DNA of 47,738 nucleotides, from contig CAMMFK010000001.1 in the NCBI GenBank assembly GCA_946496115.1, positions 1 to 47,738 of the forward strand, read 5' to 3'. Every line of letters begins with the position of its first letter. The first letter of the stretch is position 1. The notes below the pieces were generated by a model that saw nothing but the letters and a program-made list of their open reading frames with translations, was not told the origin of the DNA and searched no databases. Below are positions 40,560 through 47,738 of the stretch, piece by piece. Made by a program: the position numbers and the translations under genes. This DNA comes from an uncultured Clostridium sp. (GTDB taxonomy: Bacteria; Bacillota; Clostridia; TANB77; CAG-508).

Positions 40560-40605
40560 CCAAAACTGACTAGGAATCTCCTTATTCCTAGTCAGTTTTG
40601 GTTTT
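40560..40605 (+). terminator. Strong terminator of the orphan cassette
   Basis: CCAAAACTGACTAGGAAT (40560-40577) and its perfect inverted copy (40584-40601) form an 18-bp stem with a 6-base loop, followed by TTTT. Confidence 0.9.
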
Positions 40606-40678
40606 AAATTTATTTATTAAGCATAACTTTAAAACTTTATATTTTGTTCATATTTTCAAAGTCAAAAATTTAATATTG

Positions 40679-41158
40679 TTATCTTCCATCGTCATTGCGG
40701 TCGTCTGTTGTTATATTTAATCCCTGTATAGATTTTGCACTATTTCCGTCCATAGAATTATTTGTTTTATCTGTCTGACCACCTGCATTTCTAACTCTAT
40801 TTAATTGACCTCTTTTGGTATTTATAGAACTTGCCTCTTTTATCCATTCTAAATATAATCCGTATTTACTTCTTTCTTCGCTATTGTCAGCTTTTTGATA
40901 CTTTCCTAATAATTCTGTCCTTAATATATCACTTTCGTTCTTATCTTCTAATAATCTTGCTAGCATTTGTTTTAATCCATTTAATTGCTCTCTTTTTTCT
41001 GTTTTTTCAGTCTCAAGCGCCCTTTCCTCCATTAATTCTTTTGCCGTATATGGTCTATTACGTACATTACTATCAATTCCATCAATCTGTCTTTCTATAT
41101 TTTGCATATCATGTAAAATACCTTCCATATCCATTAAAACACCCATTGCTTTGCTCAT
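40679..41158 (-). CDS. Coiled-coil protein of unknown function
   Basis: Not recognised. The 159-residue protein is almost entirely helical and charged. Heptad-like stretches run from about 5 to 85 (MEGILHDMQNIERQIDGIDS; KREQLNGLKQMLARLLEDKN), followed by an acidic/Asn-rich disordered C-terminus (GGQTDKTNNSMDGNSAKSI). No signal or membrane segment. GAAAGGAAATG precedes the ATG. It follows the pseudouridine synthase gene in the same direction with a 45-base gap. Confidence 0.75.
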   Translation of the reverse strand: MSKAMGVLMDMEGILHDMQNIERQIDGIDSNVRNRPYTAKELMEERALETEKTEKREQLNGLKQMLARLLEDKNESDILRTELLGKYQKADNSEERSKYGLYLEWIKEASSINTKRGQLNRVRNAGGQTDKTNNSMDGNSAKSIQGLNITTDDRNDDGR

Positions 41159-41203
41159 AATTCATTTCCTTTCATATTAAAAATTTTGCTCCAAACTTTT
41201 TTG

Positions 41204-41905
41204 TTATTTTGTTTCGTTTATCTTATCTTGTGCTCCATTTTCATATAGCAATTTCCACATTCCTTTTGGCTCTGGTAAATCTATAAAACTCATTTCTTCT
41301 TTTGTAGTTGGATGAACTATTGTAAGTTTATATGCCCATAAGCAAATATCAGTTCCAGCTCCTCTTCCATGATATTTACTATCTCCATATATTGCATGCA
41401 TTCTACTTGAGAGTTGAACTCGAATTTGATGATGCCTTCCTGTATGCAAATTTATTCTTAGTATTGAAAGATTTTCTTTTTCATTATATCCTAATACTTC
41501 ATAATCTAAAACTGCTTCTTTCGCATTCTTCTTGGTTGGTTTTACTACATAACTTGTATTAGTCTTTTCATCTTTCCACAAATAATCTACAAGTGTATCT
41601 TTTTCTTTTTCCATTTTGCCATTACATATAACTAAATATTCTTTTTTAAATGTTTTATTCCTTACTTCTTCACTTAGTCTTGATGCTGATTTTGAAGTTT
41701 TTGCAAATACCATTACTCCACCAACTGGCCTATCTAGTCTATGTACTAAGCCCAAATATACATTTCCTGGTTTTTGGTATTTTTCTTTTAAGTATTCCTT
41801 AATAAGTGTAAGCATATCTTTGTCACCAGTTTTATCTGATTGCGATGGTATATTTACTATTTTTTCTACTACTATTATGTGATTATCTTCATATAAAATT
41901 TTCAT
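41204..41905 (-). CDS. RluA-family pseudouridine synthase
   Basis: Converts uridine to pseudouridine in rRNA or tRNA; the exact site is unknown. The catalytic motif VHRLDRPVGGVMVFAKT contains the active Asp, and LHTGRHHQIRVQLS and GDSKYHG follow as in RluA/RluD types. There is no N-terminal S4 domain, as in short forms (RluA-like). The ATG at 41905 (MKILYEDNHIIVVEK) follows GGGAAGAG; the ATG at 41920 has no ribosome binding site. It starts 2 bases after the methyltransferase stop, so the two are coupled. Confidence 0.93.
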   Translation of the reverse strand: MKILYEDNHIIVVEKIVNIPSQSDKTGDKDMLTLIKEYLKEKYQKPGNVYLGLVHRLDRPVGGVMVFAKTSKSASRLSEEVRNKTFKKEYLVICNGKMEKEKDTLVDYLWKDEKTNTSYVVKPTKKNAKEAVLDYEVLGYNEKENLSILRINLHTGRHHQIRVQLSSRMHAIYGDSKYHGRGAGTDICLWAYKLTIVHPTTKEEMSFIDLPEPKGMWKLLYENGAQDKINETK

Positions 41906-41907
41906 AT

Positions 41908-42771
41908 TTACTCTTCCCATCTACCATAAATTCCACAAGGTAAAATCAATTTTGAATTAGTCATAGGCAATCCTAATTCTCCATGGCTAAACTTACCACC
42001 AACTTTTTTAGAAATGTTTATTCTTAACAAATTTTCTAAAACTTGACTTGAAATTCCTGTTGTATATGAATTAATTAAGAAAAATAAAGGTTTATCTGAG
42101 AGTACATTTATACATAGTTTTACTAAATCAGCTATATTTTCTTCAAACTTCCATACCTCACCATTTGCTCCTCTTCCATAAGAAGGTGGGTCCATAATTA
42201 TTCCATCATATTTATTTCCTCTTCTTATTTCTCTGTTAACAAATTTTACAACATCATCAATTAAAAATCTAATTGGTCTTTCTCTTAATCCTGATGAGGC
42301 TACATTTTCCTTTGCCCATTCGCACATTCCTTTTGAACTATCTACATGGCAAACAGAGGCACCAGCTTTTAAACAAGCTACACTAGCACCTCCGGTATAA
42401 GCAAATAAATTTAATATCTTTGCTTCCCTATTGCTATTTCTTATTTTGTCCATCATCCAGTCCCAATTTACTGCCTGCTCTGGAAAAATACCTGTATGCT
42501 TAAATCCCATTGGTTTAATATTGAAAGTTAAATCTTTATATTTAATCTGCCAAGATTTTGGTAATGGTTTAATAAAATTCCAATTTCCACCACCAGTGTT
42601 ACTTCTATTATATTTGGCATTTGCATTCTTCCATTTTTCAGGAAAAGATTTTTCTTTCCATATTATTTGTGGGTCTGGTCTTATTAGTGTAATATTTCCC
42701 CATCTTTCTAGCTTTTCACCATTTGCCATATCTAGTATTTCGTAATCTTTCCAATCTTTTGCTACGTCCAT
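41908..42771 (-). CDS. RlmI/RlmK-type SAM-dependent methyltransferase
   Basis: Class I methyltransferase of the COG1092 group, expected to make 5-methylcytosine or a related mark on 23S rRNA. The N-terminal 90 residues contain WNFIKPLPKSWQIKYKDL. SAM-binding LNLFAYTGGASVACLKAGA, VDSSKGMCEWAKEN and the catalytic-region IMDPPSYGRG follow. It has no PUA domain as in E. coli RlmI; 287 residues. AAAGGATT precedes the ATG. The coupling with an RluA-type enzyme suggests a small rRNA-modification operon. Confidence 0.9.
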   Translation of the reverse strand: MDVAKDWKDYEILDMANGEKLERWGNITLIRPDPQIIWKEKSFPEKWKNANAKYNRSNTGGGNWNFIKPLPKSWQIKYKDLTFNIKPMGFKHTGIFPEQAVNWDWMMDKIRNSNREAKILNLFAYTGGASVACLKAGASVCHVDSSKGMCEWAKENVASSGLRERPIRFLIDDVVKFVNREIRRGNKYDGIIMDPPSYGRGANGEVWKFEENIADLVKLCINVLSDKPLFFLINSYTTGISSQVLENLLRINISKKVGGKFSHGELGLPMTNSKLILPCGIYGRWEE

Positions 42772-42814
42772 TTCTACAATCCTTTCTAAATTTTAATATG
42801 ATTCTAAATTTTGC

Positions 42815-42964
42815 AAAGACCAATATATGTTCTGGAACTTTTAGCGACCTGAGGCATCATTAAAATTTGAATAATAACTAAGTATAACTGCCGAAGTGAG
42901 CGTGCGAGCGTTTTCGCTTAAGTGAAACCGTGAAGCAAATGTGGAAGAATGTATATTGGTCTTT
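42815..42964. repeat. CCAATATA-armed inverted repeat element, copy 2 (150 bp)
   Basis: Left arm AAAGACCAATATATGTTCT; right arm in reverse complement begins AAAGACCAATATACATTCTT. The inner part is G+C-richer with a CGCTTAAGTGAAACCGTGAAG stretch. Compared with 30583-30674 it lies in the opposite orientation and has a longer core; both share CCAATATACATTCT followed by TCC-rich and CACGG sequences. Confidence 0.75.
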
Positions 42965-42975
42965 TCTAATAATTT

Positions 42976-43080
42976 TTACAATGTATTAAGTACTTGTACG
43001 AATTGATATAATAAAGAAAACAATATTGCTTGTACAATTACAGAACTTATTACTAAACCTGTTATTATTTTTTTGCTCAT
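42976..43080 (-). CDS. Small membrane peptide (34 aa)
   Basis: A short frame with an ideal ribosome binding site (AGGAGGGG, 5 bases before the ATG at 43080). It encodes MSKKIITGLVISSVIVQAIL and continues FSLLYQFVQVLNTL: two Lys residues, then one hydrophobic helix, then a short tail. It lies between uvrC and the CCAATATA element. Function unknown; candidates are a small membrane regulator or a type I toxin-like peptide. No antitoxin RNA was identified. Confidence 0.6.
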   Translation of the reverse strand: MSKKIITGLVISSVIVQAILFSLLYQFVQVLNTL

Positions 43081-43129
43081 AATCCCCTCCTAATAACTTA
43101 AGTATACTAAATTATATTCAGGGCTTATC

Positions 43130-44941
43130 TTAATTATTACTTAATTCGTCCTTTATTTTTTGAGCTAATTCTTCATTAATTCCCTTAACTTTAGCAATTT
43201 CACCAATATCCGCTTCTTTTATTTTTTGCACACTTCCAAACTTCTTTAGTAATAAAGCCTTTTTAGTCGTTCCTACTCCTTTTATATCATCTAAAGCAGA
43301 TTTACTCATTGACTTATCTCTTAAAAACTTATGATAGCCTATCGCTGTATCATGCACTGTATCTTGAAACTGTGTAATTAAATTAAACATTTCATCAGAT
43401 ACTTGTATTTCATTTCTATTTTCATCAATTAAAGCTCTTGTTCTGTGTTTGTCATTTTTTACCATACCAAATACTCTTATTTCAAGCTGTTTTCCACTTT
43501 CTTTCTCCACATTGTGGATGGCTGTAAGGATTGCTCTTATTTGAGTAATACCTCCATCTGCAAATATTAAGTCTGGTAATTTTCCAAATCCATCATCTTC
43601 CTTATCTATTGAATGCCTTAATCTTCTTTCAACAACTTCCCTCATACATCTAGGGTCATCTTGCTCAAATACTGTTTTAATTTTAAATCTTCTTGATAAA
43701 TTCTTTTTTATAATGCCATCTATCATAACACACATTCCAGCAACCATATAGGTTCCAGAAATATTTGATATATCAAAACACTCAATCTTTCTAGGTAATT
43801 TATCCAATTTAAGTGCATCTTTCATTTCCACAATTATATGTTGATTGCTCTTTTGCTTATTTTTTAAAGTAATCTCTGCATTATTTTCAGCCATTTCTAC
43901 TAATCGTAATTTTTCGCCTTTTTGTGGAACTTTGATTTCAACTTTTCTTTCAGCCATTTGAGTAAGCCATATTTCTAGAAGTTCCCTATCTTCAATATCT
44001 TCTTTTATCATAATCTTATTAGGAAAGAAACTTCTTCCCATATAATATTGTTTTATAAAGTCAGATATTATTTCTTTATCATCCTCATCATTTAAACCTT
44101 TTAAAAAGAAATTATCTCTTCCTACCATTTTACTATTTCTTATGTAAAAAATCTCTATGCAAATTTCGTATTCATCTTTATAAAGTCCTATAACATCTAT
44201 GTCATTTTCAGATATATTTGAAACTTTTTGCCTTTGTGAAATTCTGTCAATTGCATTTATTTGGTCTCTTAATTCTGCTGCCTTTTCGTAATCCATCTTT
44301 TCTGATGCTTCTTTCATACTTTGCTCTAATTCTTTTCTTACACCATCAGTCTTACCATCTAATATAGATATAATTTGATTAATTTGTTTATGATAATCTT
44401 CTTTACTAATATATCCTTGGCATGGTGCAGAACATCTTTTTATGTGATAATTTAAGCATGGTCTATCTTTATACTTAAAACTTTTGCATTGTCTGATTTT
44501 AAACTTAGATTTTATAAATTCACACATTTCTTTTGCAGCACCAGAATTAGGATAAGGTCCAAAGTACTTTGCACCATCATTAAGCACTCTTCTAGTCATA
44601 TACACATCAGGAAAATCTGCTTTAACATTTATTTTTATATATGGATATGTTTTATCATCTTTTAAAAGTACGTTAAATTTAGGCATATTCTTTTTAATAA
44701 GGTTACACTCTAAAACTAAAGCCTCCGCTTCATTATCACAAACAATATATTCAAAATGGTCTATTAGTGCAACCATATTAAGTATTCTTTGTGTTTTTTT
44801 AGTTTTCCTAAAGTATGATGTAACCCTTCTCTTTAAATTAACTGCCTTGCCAACATATATTATTTTATCATTTTTATCGTGCATTATATACACGCCCGGT
44901 TTATTAGGTAATTTTTTTAATTCTTCTTCTATGTTAAACAT
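43130..44941 (-). CDS. uvrC: Excinuclease ABC subunit C (UvrC)
   Basis: Makes both incisions in nucleotide excision repair after UvrA/UvrB. It has an N-terminal GIY-YIG domain (GVYIMHDKNDKIIYVGKAVN), a Cys-rich stretch (CLNYHIKRCSAPCQGYIS), a UVR domain (MDYEKAAELRDQI), the RNase H-like C-terminal nuclease (FDISNISGTYMVAGMCVM, DLIFADGG) and two C-terminal helix-hairpin-helix motifs (IKGVGTTKKALLLKKFG). The ATG at 44941 follows AAAAGGAAAAG and gives 603 residues. A frame to 45028 would be read only through the repeat at 44953-45014 and is unlikely. Confidence 0.97.
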   Translation of the reverse strand: MFNIEEELKKLPNKPGVYIMHDKNDKIIYVGKAVNLKRRVTSYFRKTKKTQRILNMVALIDHFEYIVCDNEAEALVLECNLIKKNMPKFNVLLKDDKTYPYIKINVKADFPDVYMTRRVLNDGAKYFGPYPNSGAAKEMCEFIKSKFKIRQCKSFKYKDRPCLNYHIKRCSAPCQGYISKEDYHKQINQIISILDGKTDGVRKELEQSMKEASEKMDYEKAAELRDQINAIDRISQRQKVSNISENDIDVIGLYKDEYEICIEIFYIRNSKMVGRDNFFLKGLNDEDDKEIISDFIKQYYMGRSFFPNKIMIKEDIEDRELLEIWLTQMAERKVEIKVPQKGEKLRLVEMAENNAEITLKNKQKSNQHIIVEMKDALKLDKLPRKIECFDISNISGTYMVAGMCVMIDGIIKKNLSRRFKIKTVFEQDDPRCMREVVERRLRHSIDKEDDGFGKLPDLIFADGGITQIRAILTAIHNVEKESGKQLEIRVFGMVKNDKHRTRALIDENRNEIQVSDEMFNLITQFQDTVHDTAIGYHKFLRDKSMSKSALDDIKGVGTTKKALLLKKFGSVQKIKEADIGEIAKVKGINEELAQKIKDELSNN

Positions 44942-44952
44942 TTCTTTTCCTT

Positions 44953-45014
44953 TTTTACTTTTGGGACGGTCCTTTTCGTAAAATTTTACGTTTTGCTCCG
45001 TCCCCAAAGTAAAA
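44953..45014. repeat. Two 31-bp palindromic repeats head to head (copies 3 and 4)
   Basis: 44953-44983 read on the minus strand starts TTTTACGAAAAGGACCGTCC, as in copies 1 and 2. 44984-45014 on the plus strand starts TTTTACGTTTTGCTCCGTCC and ends GTAAAA. Together they make a 62-bp inverted repeat with 17-bp outer arms (16 of 17 matching) and the perfect inner palindrome CGTAAAATTTTACG. It lies in the uvrC leader. Confidence 0.88.
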
Positions 45015-45084
45015 TCTCTATTAATCATAATTATATTTTATCAAAAAAATGCGATAATTTCAACTGTTTTATTTATTCTATCCA

Positions 45085-45225
45085 GAACAAAAGCGGGCTT
45101 CTTTAACTTTGTTCTACTTTTAAATTTACATCGCCCGCGTCTTTGTTCGTGCGCCAATTTTACAAATGTAAAATTGTGTGCAATGCTTTTATTGTATAGG
45201 AAAAACTTGATTTTTCCTATACAAT
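45085..45225. repeat. Cluster of inverted repeats between the DUF4362-like gene and uvrC
   Basis: Several hairpins in sequence: GAACAAAAG (45085-45093)/CTTTGTTC (45107-45114); GCGGGC (45093-45098)/GCCCGC (45133-45138), which competes with the former; CAATTTTACA (45155-45164)/TGTAAAATTG (45167-45176); ATTGTATAGGAAAAA (45191-45205)/perfect copy (45211-45225). No gene. None has a T-run. Confidence 0.6.
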
Positions 45226-45226
45226 G

Positions 45227-45251
45227 AAAAAGATGCTATTTTTATAGCACC
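45227..45251 (-). terminator. Terminator behind the DUF4362-like gene
   Basis: On the minus strand GGTGCTAT-AAAA-ATAGCATC, an 8-bp stem with one G-T pair, followed by five T residues. Confidence 0.8.
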
Positions 45252-45272
45252 TTTTTTGCATTATATTAATAA

Positions 45273-46163
45273 TTAATTATTATATATCTCAAACTTTTCT
45301 ACACTTATTACTTCTATTTGAGCTGGATAAGTATCTCTAATTAATCCTGTAAAAATTACTCTTACAGTATCTCCTACTTCAAAATCGTTTCCTTGGGTAT
45401 TAATTAATAATTTGTCTCCTAATCCTTCTCCATTTTCTATTGGCTTAATCCACATTACATTGTCAAATACCTCTAAAACCTCTGCTCTAAATTCAGGGGC
45501 AACTGGGTATACAGTAGCATTTAATGGATAAGATACAATATTAATATCTTCGTATATTTTTCCTTCTTCTTTTTGGCTTGCTTCTGCTGTAAGTATCAAT
45601 TCTAATCTAATAGTTTCTCCATCTTGTCTTAAAGCTATTGTATAAAACCTTCCTGGAATATCATCATTAATTACAACTTTTCTATCATCTTCTGCCATAT
45701 ATTTATCTCTTGTATAATCAGATTTTAAAGTATACTTTTCTCCATCAAAAATTAAATCGTATAAAATCAAATCTCCCTCTACTGTTGAAGCAGCTATTCT
45801 AATCGAATCAGCCTCCCTATTAGTATTATTTACAGATGTTTTTTCTATAAAATCATCTAAATTTTCTTTATTATACACAGCATAATATGTTACAGTAAAA
45901 CATCCGTCTTTTATAGCCTGCTCAATTGTATAATTTTGTGGTAATTCTTCTAAGCTTGCATTTTTTGTATCTATTTGATTTCCAGTAACATTATTACCAA
46001 CTTCGTTATTATTTAAAGTATTATAATTAGTTTCAATTCCGTTATAAATATTATTAGCTTTAGTGTCATCATCTTTAAAAAACCCCAAGCTAAATAGCAC
46101 CAATCCTATCGTCACAGCTAAAGCAATAAATATAATAATTCCTATTAAAATTTTGTTTTTCAT
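45273..46163 (-). CDS. Membrane-anchored DUF4362-like protein
   Basis: The N-terminus has one membrane helix (about 5-27) with a basic start, so the bulk of the 296-residue protein lies outside the cell. After an Asn-rich linker (about 38-70) come NYTIEQAIKDGCFTVTYYAV, LDDFIEKTS, and IRIAASTVEGDLILYDLIFD, which resemble the DUF4362 family. The C-terminal 90 residues (ATVYPVAPEFRAEVLEVFDN; FEVGDTVRVIFTGLIRDTYP) look like an OB-like DUF3221-type domain. Function unknown. AGGAGG precedes the ATG. It is 68 bases behind the sigma-like gene and probably co-transcribed. Confidence 0.8.
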   Translation of the reverse strand: MKNKILIGIIIFIALAVTIGLVLFSLGFFKDDDTKANNIYNGIETNYNTLNNNEVGNNVTGNQIDTKNASLEELPQNYTIEQAIKDGCFTVTYYAVYNKENLDDFIEKTSVNNTNREADSIRIAASTVEGDLILYDLIFDGEKYTLKSDYTRDKYMAEDDRKVVINDDIPGRFYTIALRQDGETIRLELILTAEASQKEEGKIYEDINIVSYPLNATVYPVAPEFRAEVLEVFDNVMWIKPIENGEGLGDKLLINTQGNDFEVGDTVRVIFTGLIRDTYPAQIEVISVEKFEIYNN

Positions 46164-46231
46164 AAGTACCTCCTAAAAATAGATTTTATTAAAACTTTTA
46201 TTTATCCTTAAATATATTTTGTTTTAATATT

Positions 46232-47284
46232 CTACTTACTAGACAATTTATTTTTTCGTTTTAGTTGGTATTTTATAAATTTTATCAAAAATATAATAGA
46301 TAATACTAAAAATAATATTGTTAAAAAATAAAGTGGCAACTTTGTAGTTGTATTAAAAGTAGCATTTTCTATTGTTTGAGTGGTCTCTTCTAAATCATCA
46401 CTACTTGAACTTTCATTAATATTATTTTCATTAATTGCATTATTATTTTCTGAAATTATTGAATCTGTAATTATTGTATCCAATTCATTTTCAATAAAGC
46501 TGTCTGGCCAATCCATTTCATTTTTTTGTGAACTATTTTCTGTGTTTGCATCATTTTCAATTGCACTATCTAATTCTTGGTTCTCTTGTGAACCATTTTT
46601 TTCTGCATCTATTGTATTTTCACCATCTTGACCATTTATTTCATCACTATCAGTTATAATTTCATTACCATTTTGACCATTTATTCCATCATCATTACTT
46701 TGTTGCTCCTCGTGCATATTTTTATCCATTAATTTTACAATACTTGTACATATCACAAACAAGCACAAGTTTGTTATAAATAGCTTTAGTGTATGAATAG
46801 CCGAATAATATTTCCATTTAACAGTATTTTCATTCTTACCTAGTATTTTAGCTATTTCTTTAAAAGTAAAATTCGACTCCGTTTTTAACTTTACTATAAG
46901 CTCTTCTTCTGAATTTAACTTTTTCATTAATTCTTTGTAGCTAGCTTCATTAATTAAGTTGGAAATTTCCACATCAGCTTTGTAAATTTGAAGATCATCT
47001 ATATTTATATCTTTTCTTTTTGATTTTATATAATTTAAAGTTTCATTTTTTGCAACTGTATATAACCAAGAAGCTTCATTTCTGCTTGGTAGCTTATCTT
47101 TTGGTAATTTATATATTTTTAAGAATAAATTTTGCACAATGTCTTCACTATCTTCTTTATTTTTTATAATGCCAAAAGCTATTTTGAAAGCATAGTCTTT
47201 ACACTCTTTGTAAAACATTTCAAAATTCTGCTCTTTATTTTCTATTACCATTTGCATTGCTATATGAAGCTTATTTTTATTCAT
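46232..47284 (-). CDS. ECF-like sigma factor fused to two membrane segments
   Basis: The N-terminal part is an RNA polymerase sigma-70-family (ECF-type) protein. The region 2 pattern spans about 20-88 (KNKEDSEDIVQNLFLKIYKL; SWLYTVAKNETLNYIKSKRK), and the region 4 helix-turn-helix about 115-168 (FTFKEIAKILGKNENTVKWK). At once a membrane helix follows (about 167-187), then about 128 acidic Asn/Glu/Ser/Asp-rich residues with repeated INGQ-G units, and a second helix (316-336) with a basic tail. The start at 47284 is preferred (AAGGGA upstream); spacing is long, so a start a few codons upstream is possible. No separate anti-sigma gene is adjacent. Confidence 0.85.
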   Translation of the reverse strand: MNKNKLHIAMQMVIENKEQNFEMFYKECKDYAFKIAFGIIKNKEDSEDIVQNLFLKIYKLPKDKLPSRNEASWLYTVAKNETLNYIKSKRKDINIDDLQIYKADVEISNLINEASYKELMKKLNSEEELIVKLKTESNFTFKEIAKILGKNENTVKWKYYSAIHTLKLFITNLCLFVICTSIVKLMDKNMHEEQQSNDDGINGQNGNEIITDSDEINGQDGENTIDAEKNGSQENQELDSAIENDANTENSSQKNEMDWPDSFIENELDTIITDSIISENNNAINENNINESSSSDDLEETTQTIENATFNTTTKLPLYFLTILFLVLSIIFLIKFIKYQLKRKNKLSSK

Positions 47285-47364
47285 CAAAAATACATTCCCT
47301 TCTACAAAGTTTTTACGCAAACCTTTTTAGTATCAATTTTCTCTAAATTTTTTTGAATAATATC

Positions 47365-47738
47365 CTATAAATTTTCTCTTTCCAACTCTAATAATTTTTC
47401 TTTAACGTCTAACCCACAGGCATATCCAACCAACTTCTTATTGCTTCCAATTACTCTATGACAAGGAACTATAATTATTATTTTATTTTTATTATTTGCC
47501 ATTCCTACTGCTCTAGATGCTTTCGGATTTCCTATACGTTTTGCAATATCTAAATATGAACAAGTCTCGCCATATGGTATTTTTAAAAGCTCTTTCCATA
47601 CATTTATTTGAAAATCTGTGCCATCTAGCTTTATTGGAATATCAAATTTCTTTCTATTGCCTGCAAAATATTCATCTAATTGCTTTCTTGTGTTATTTAT
47701 TAAATCTGTTTCTTTTAGCATATAACTTTTTTTATCAA
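47365..47738 (-). CDS. ogt: Methylated-DNA-protein cysteine methyltransferase, 5' part outside window
   Basis: Repairs O6-alkylguanine by transferring the alkyl group to its own Cys. The C-terminal domain is complete: FQINVWKELLKIPYGETCSY (DNA-binding helix-turn-helix), the acceptor motif IIVPCHRVIGSNKKLVGYAC and the final GLDVKEKLLELE. The frame stays open to the window edge. The residues before the internal Met at 47721 continue in frame, and the N-terminal domain of about 60 residues is missing, so the true start lies beyond 47738. It is an incomplete gene at the edge, not a broken one. Confidence 0.93.
   Translation of the reverse strand, partial: DKKSYMLKETDLINNTRKQLDEYFAGNRKKFDIPIKLDGTDFQINVWKELLKIPYGETCSYLDIAKRIGNPKASRAVGMANNKNKIIIIVPCHRVIGSNKKLVGYACGLDVKEKLLELERENL

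Noticed and set aside
1..47738. CRISPR array, prophage or integrated plasmid
   Set aside because: No regularly spaced direct repeats, cas genes, phage structural genes, integrase or att-like duplication could be seen; the accessory genes are isolated.

Overview
The window is AT-rich (roughly 30% G+C by eye) and comes from the chromosome of a Bacillota bacterium, most likely an uncultured, fermentative member of the Clostridia. The evidence is the Clostridia-type S10-spc-alpha ribosomal gene order, the four-cysteine short S14, zinc-lid adenylate kinase, MutS2, a LexA-type box at recN, a bifunctional adhE, and many near-perfect TTGACA-17-TATAAT promoters with AGGAGG ribosome binding sites. No rRNA, tRNA, CRISPR array, prophage or intact insertion sequence was found. 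Nearly everything is on the minus strand; the plus-strand genes are mutS2, ssrA and two small orphan cassettes.

Layout. 1-470: a small orphan plus-strand gene with its own promoter and terminator. 469-6820 (minus): a metallophosphoesterase, tsaD, a site-2-type protease, lysS, a roughly 295-nt structured non-coding RNA with its own promoter and terminator, and SOS-type recN. 6967-25043 (minus): the ribosomal super-cluster. It is divided by internal signals into S10-spc (rpsJ to secY, ending at a strong terminator near 12580), adk-map (own promoter), and infA-rpmJ-rpsM-rpsK-rpsD-rpoA-rplQ (promoter in the last codons of map, terminator near 6900). Its oddities are: no rpmD between rpsE and rplO; two paralogous membrane-protein genes between rpsH and rplF; a lysine-rich insert in L17; a 95-residue low-complexity extension on L22; a folded leader before rpsJ; a folded 275-nt gap before rplB; and palindromic repeats inside the cluster.

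25080-33767: a decayed fragment of an AAA-ATPase-like/PD-(D/E)XK gene, a DUF2207 membrane protein whose glycine-rich tail is frameshifted across its own terminator, divergent mutS2, a candidate small RNA convergent with mutS2, a Cys/Asn-rich membrane protein, then truA, the c-di-AMP cyclase gene cdaA with a small membrane-protein gene, and mnmA. 33932-34290: ssrA (tmRNA). 34388-39762: a dNTPase-like HD protein, a GtrA-like protein, adhE and an Rpn-family nuclease. 40212-43080: an orphan cassette of higher G+C, a coiled-coil protein, a pseudouridine synthase, an RlmI/K-type methyltransferase and a previously unmarked 34-residue membrane peptide. 43130-47738: uvrC, a DUF4362-like anchored protein, a sigma factor fused to two membrane segments, and the 3' part of ogt, cut by the window edge.

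A recurring theme is short inverted-repeat elements in the spacers: a 31-bp palindrome with four copies, a CCAATATA-armed family with two copies, and several single elements. No transposase is present in the window. The observations most likely to be new are the non-coding RNA upstream of lysS, the membrane-protein pair in the spc operon, the membrane-tethered sigma factor and the 31-bp repeat family.
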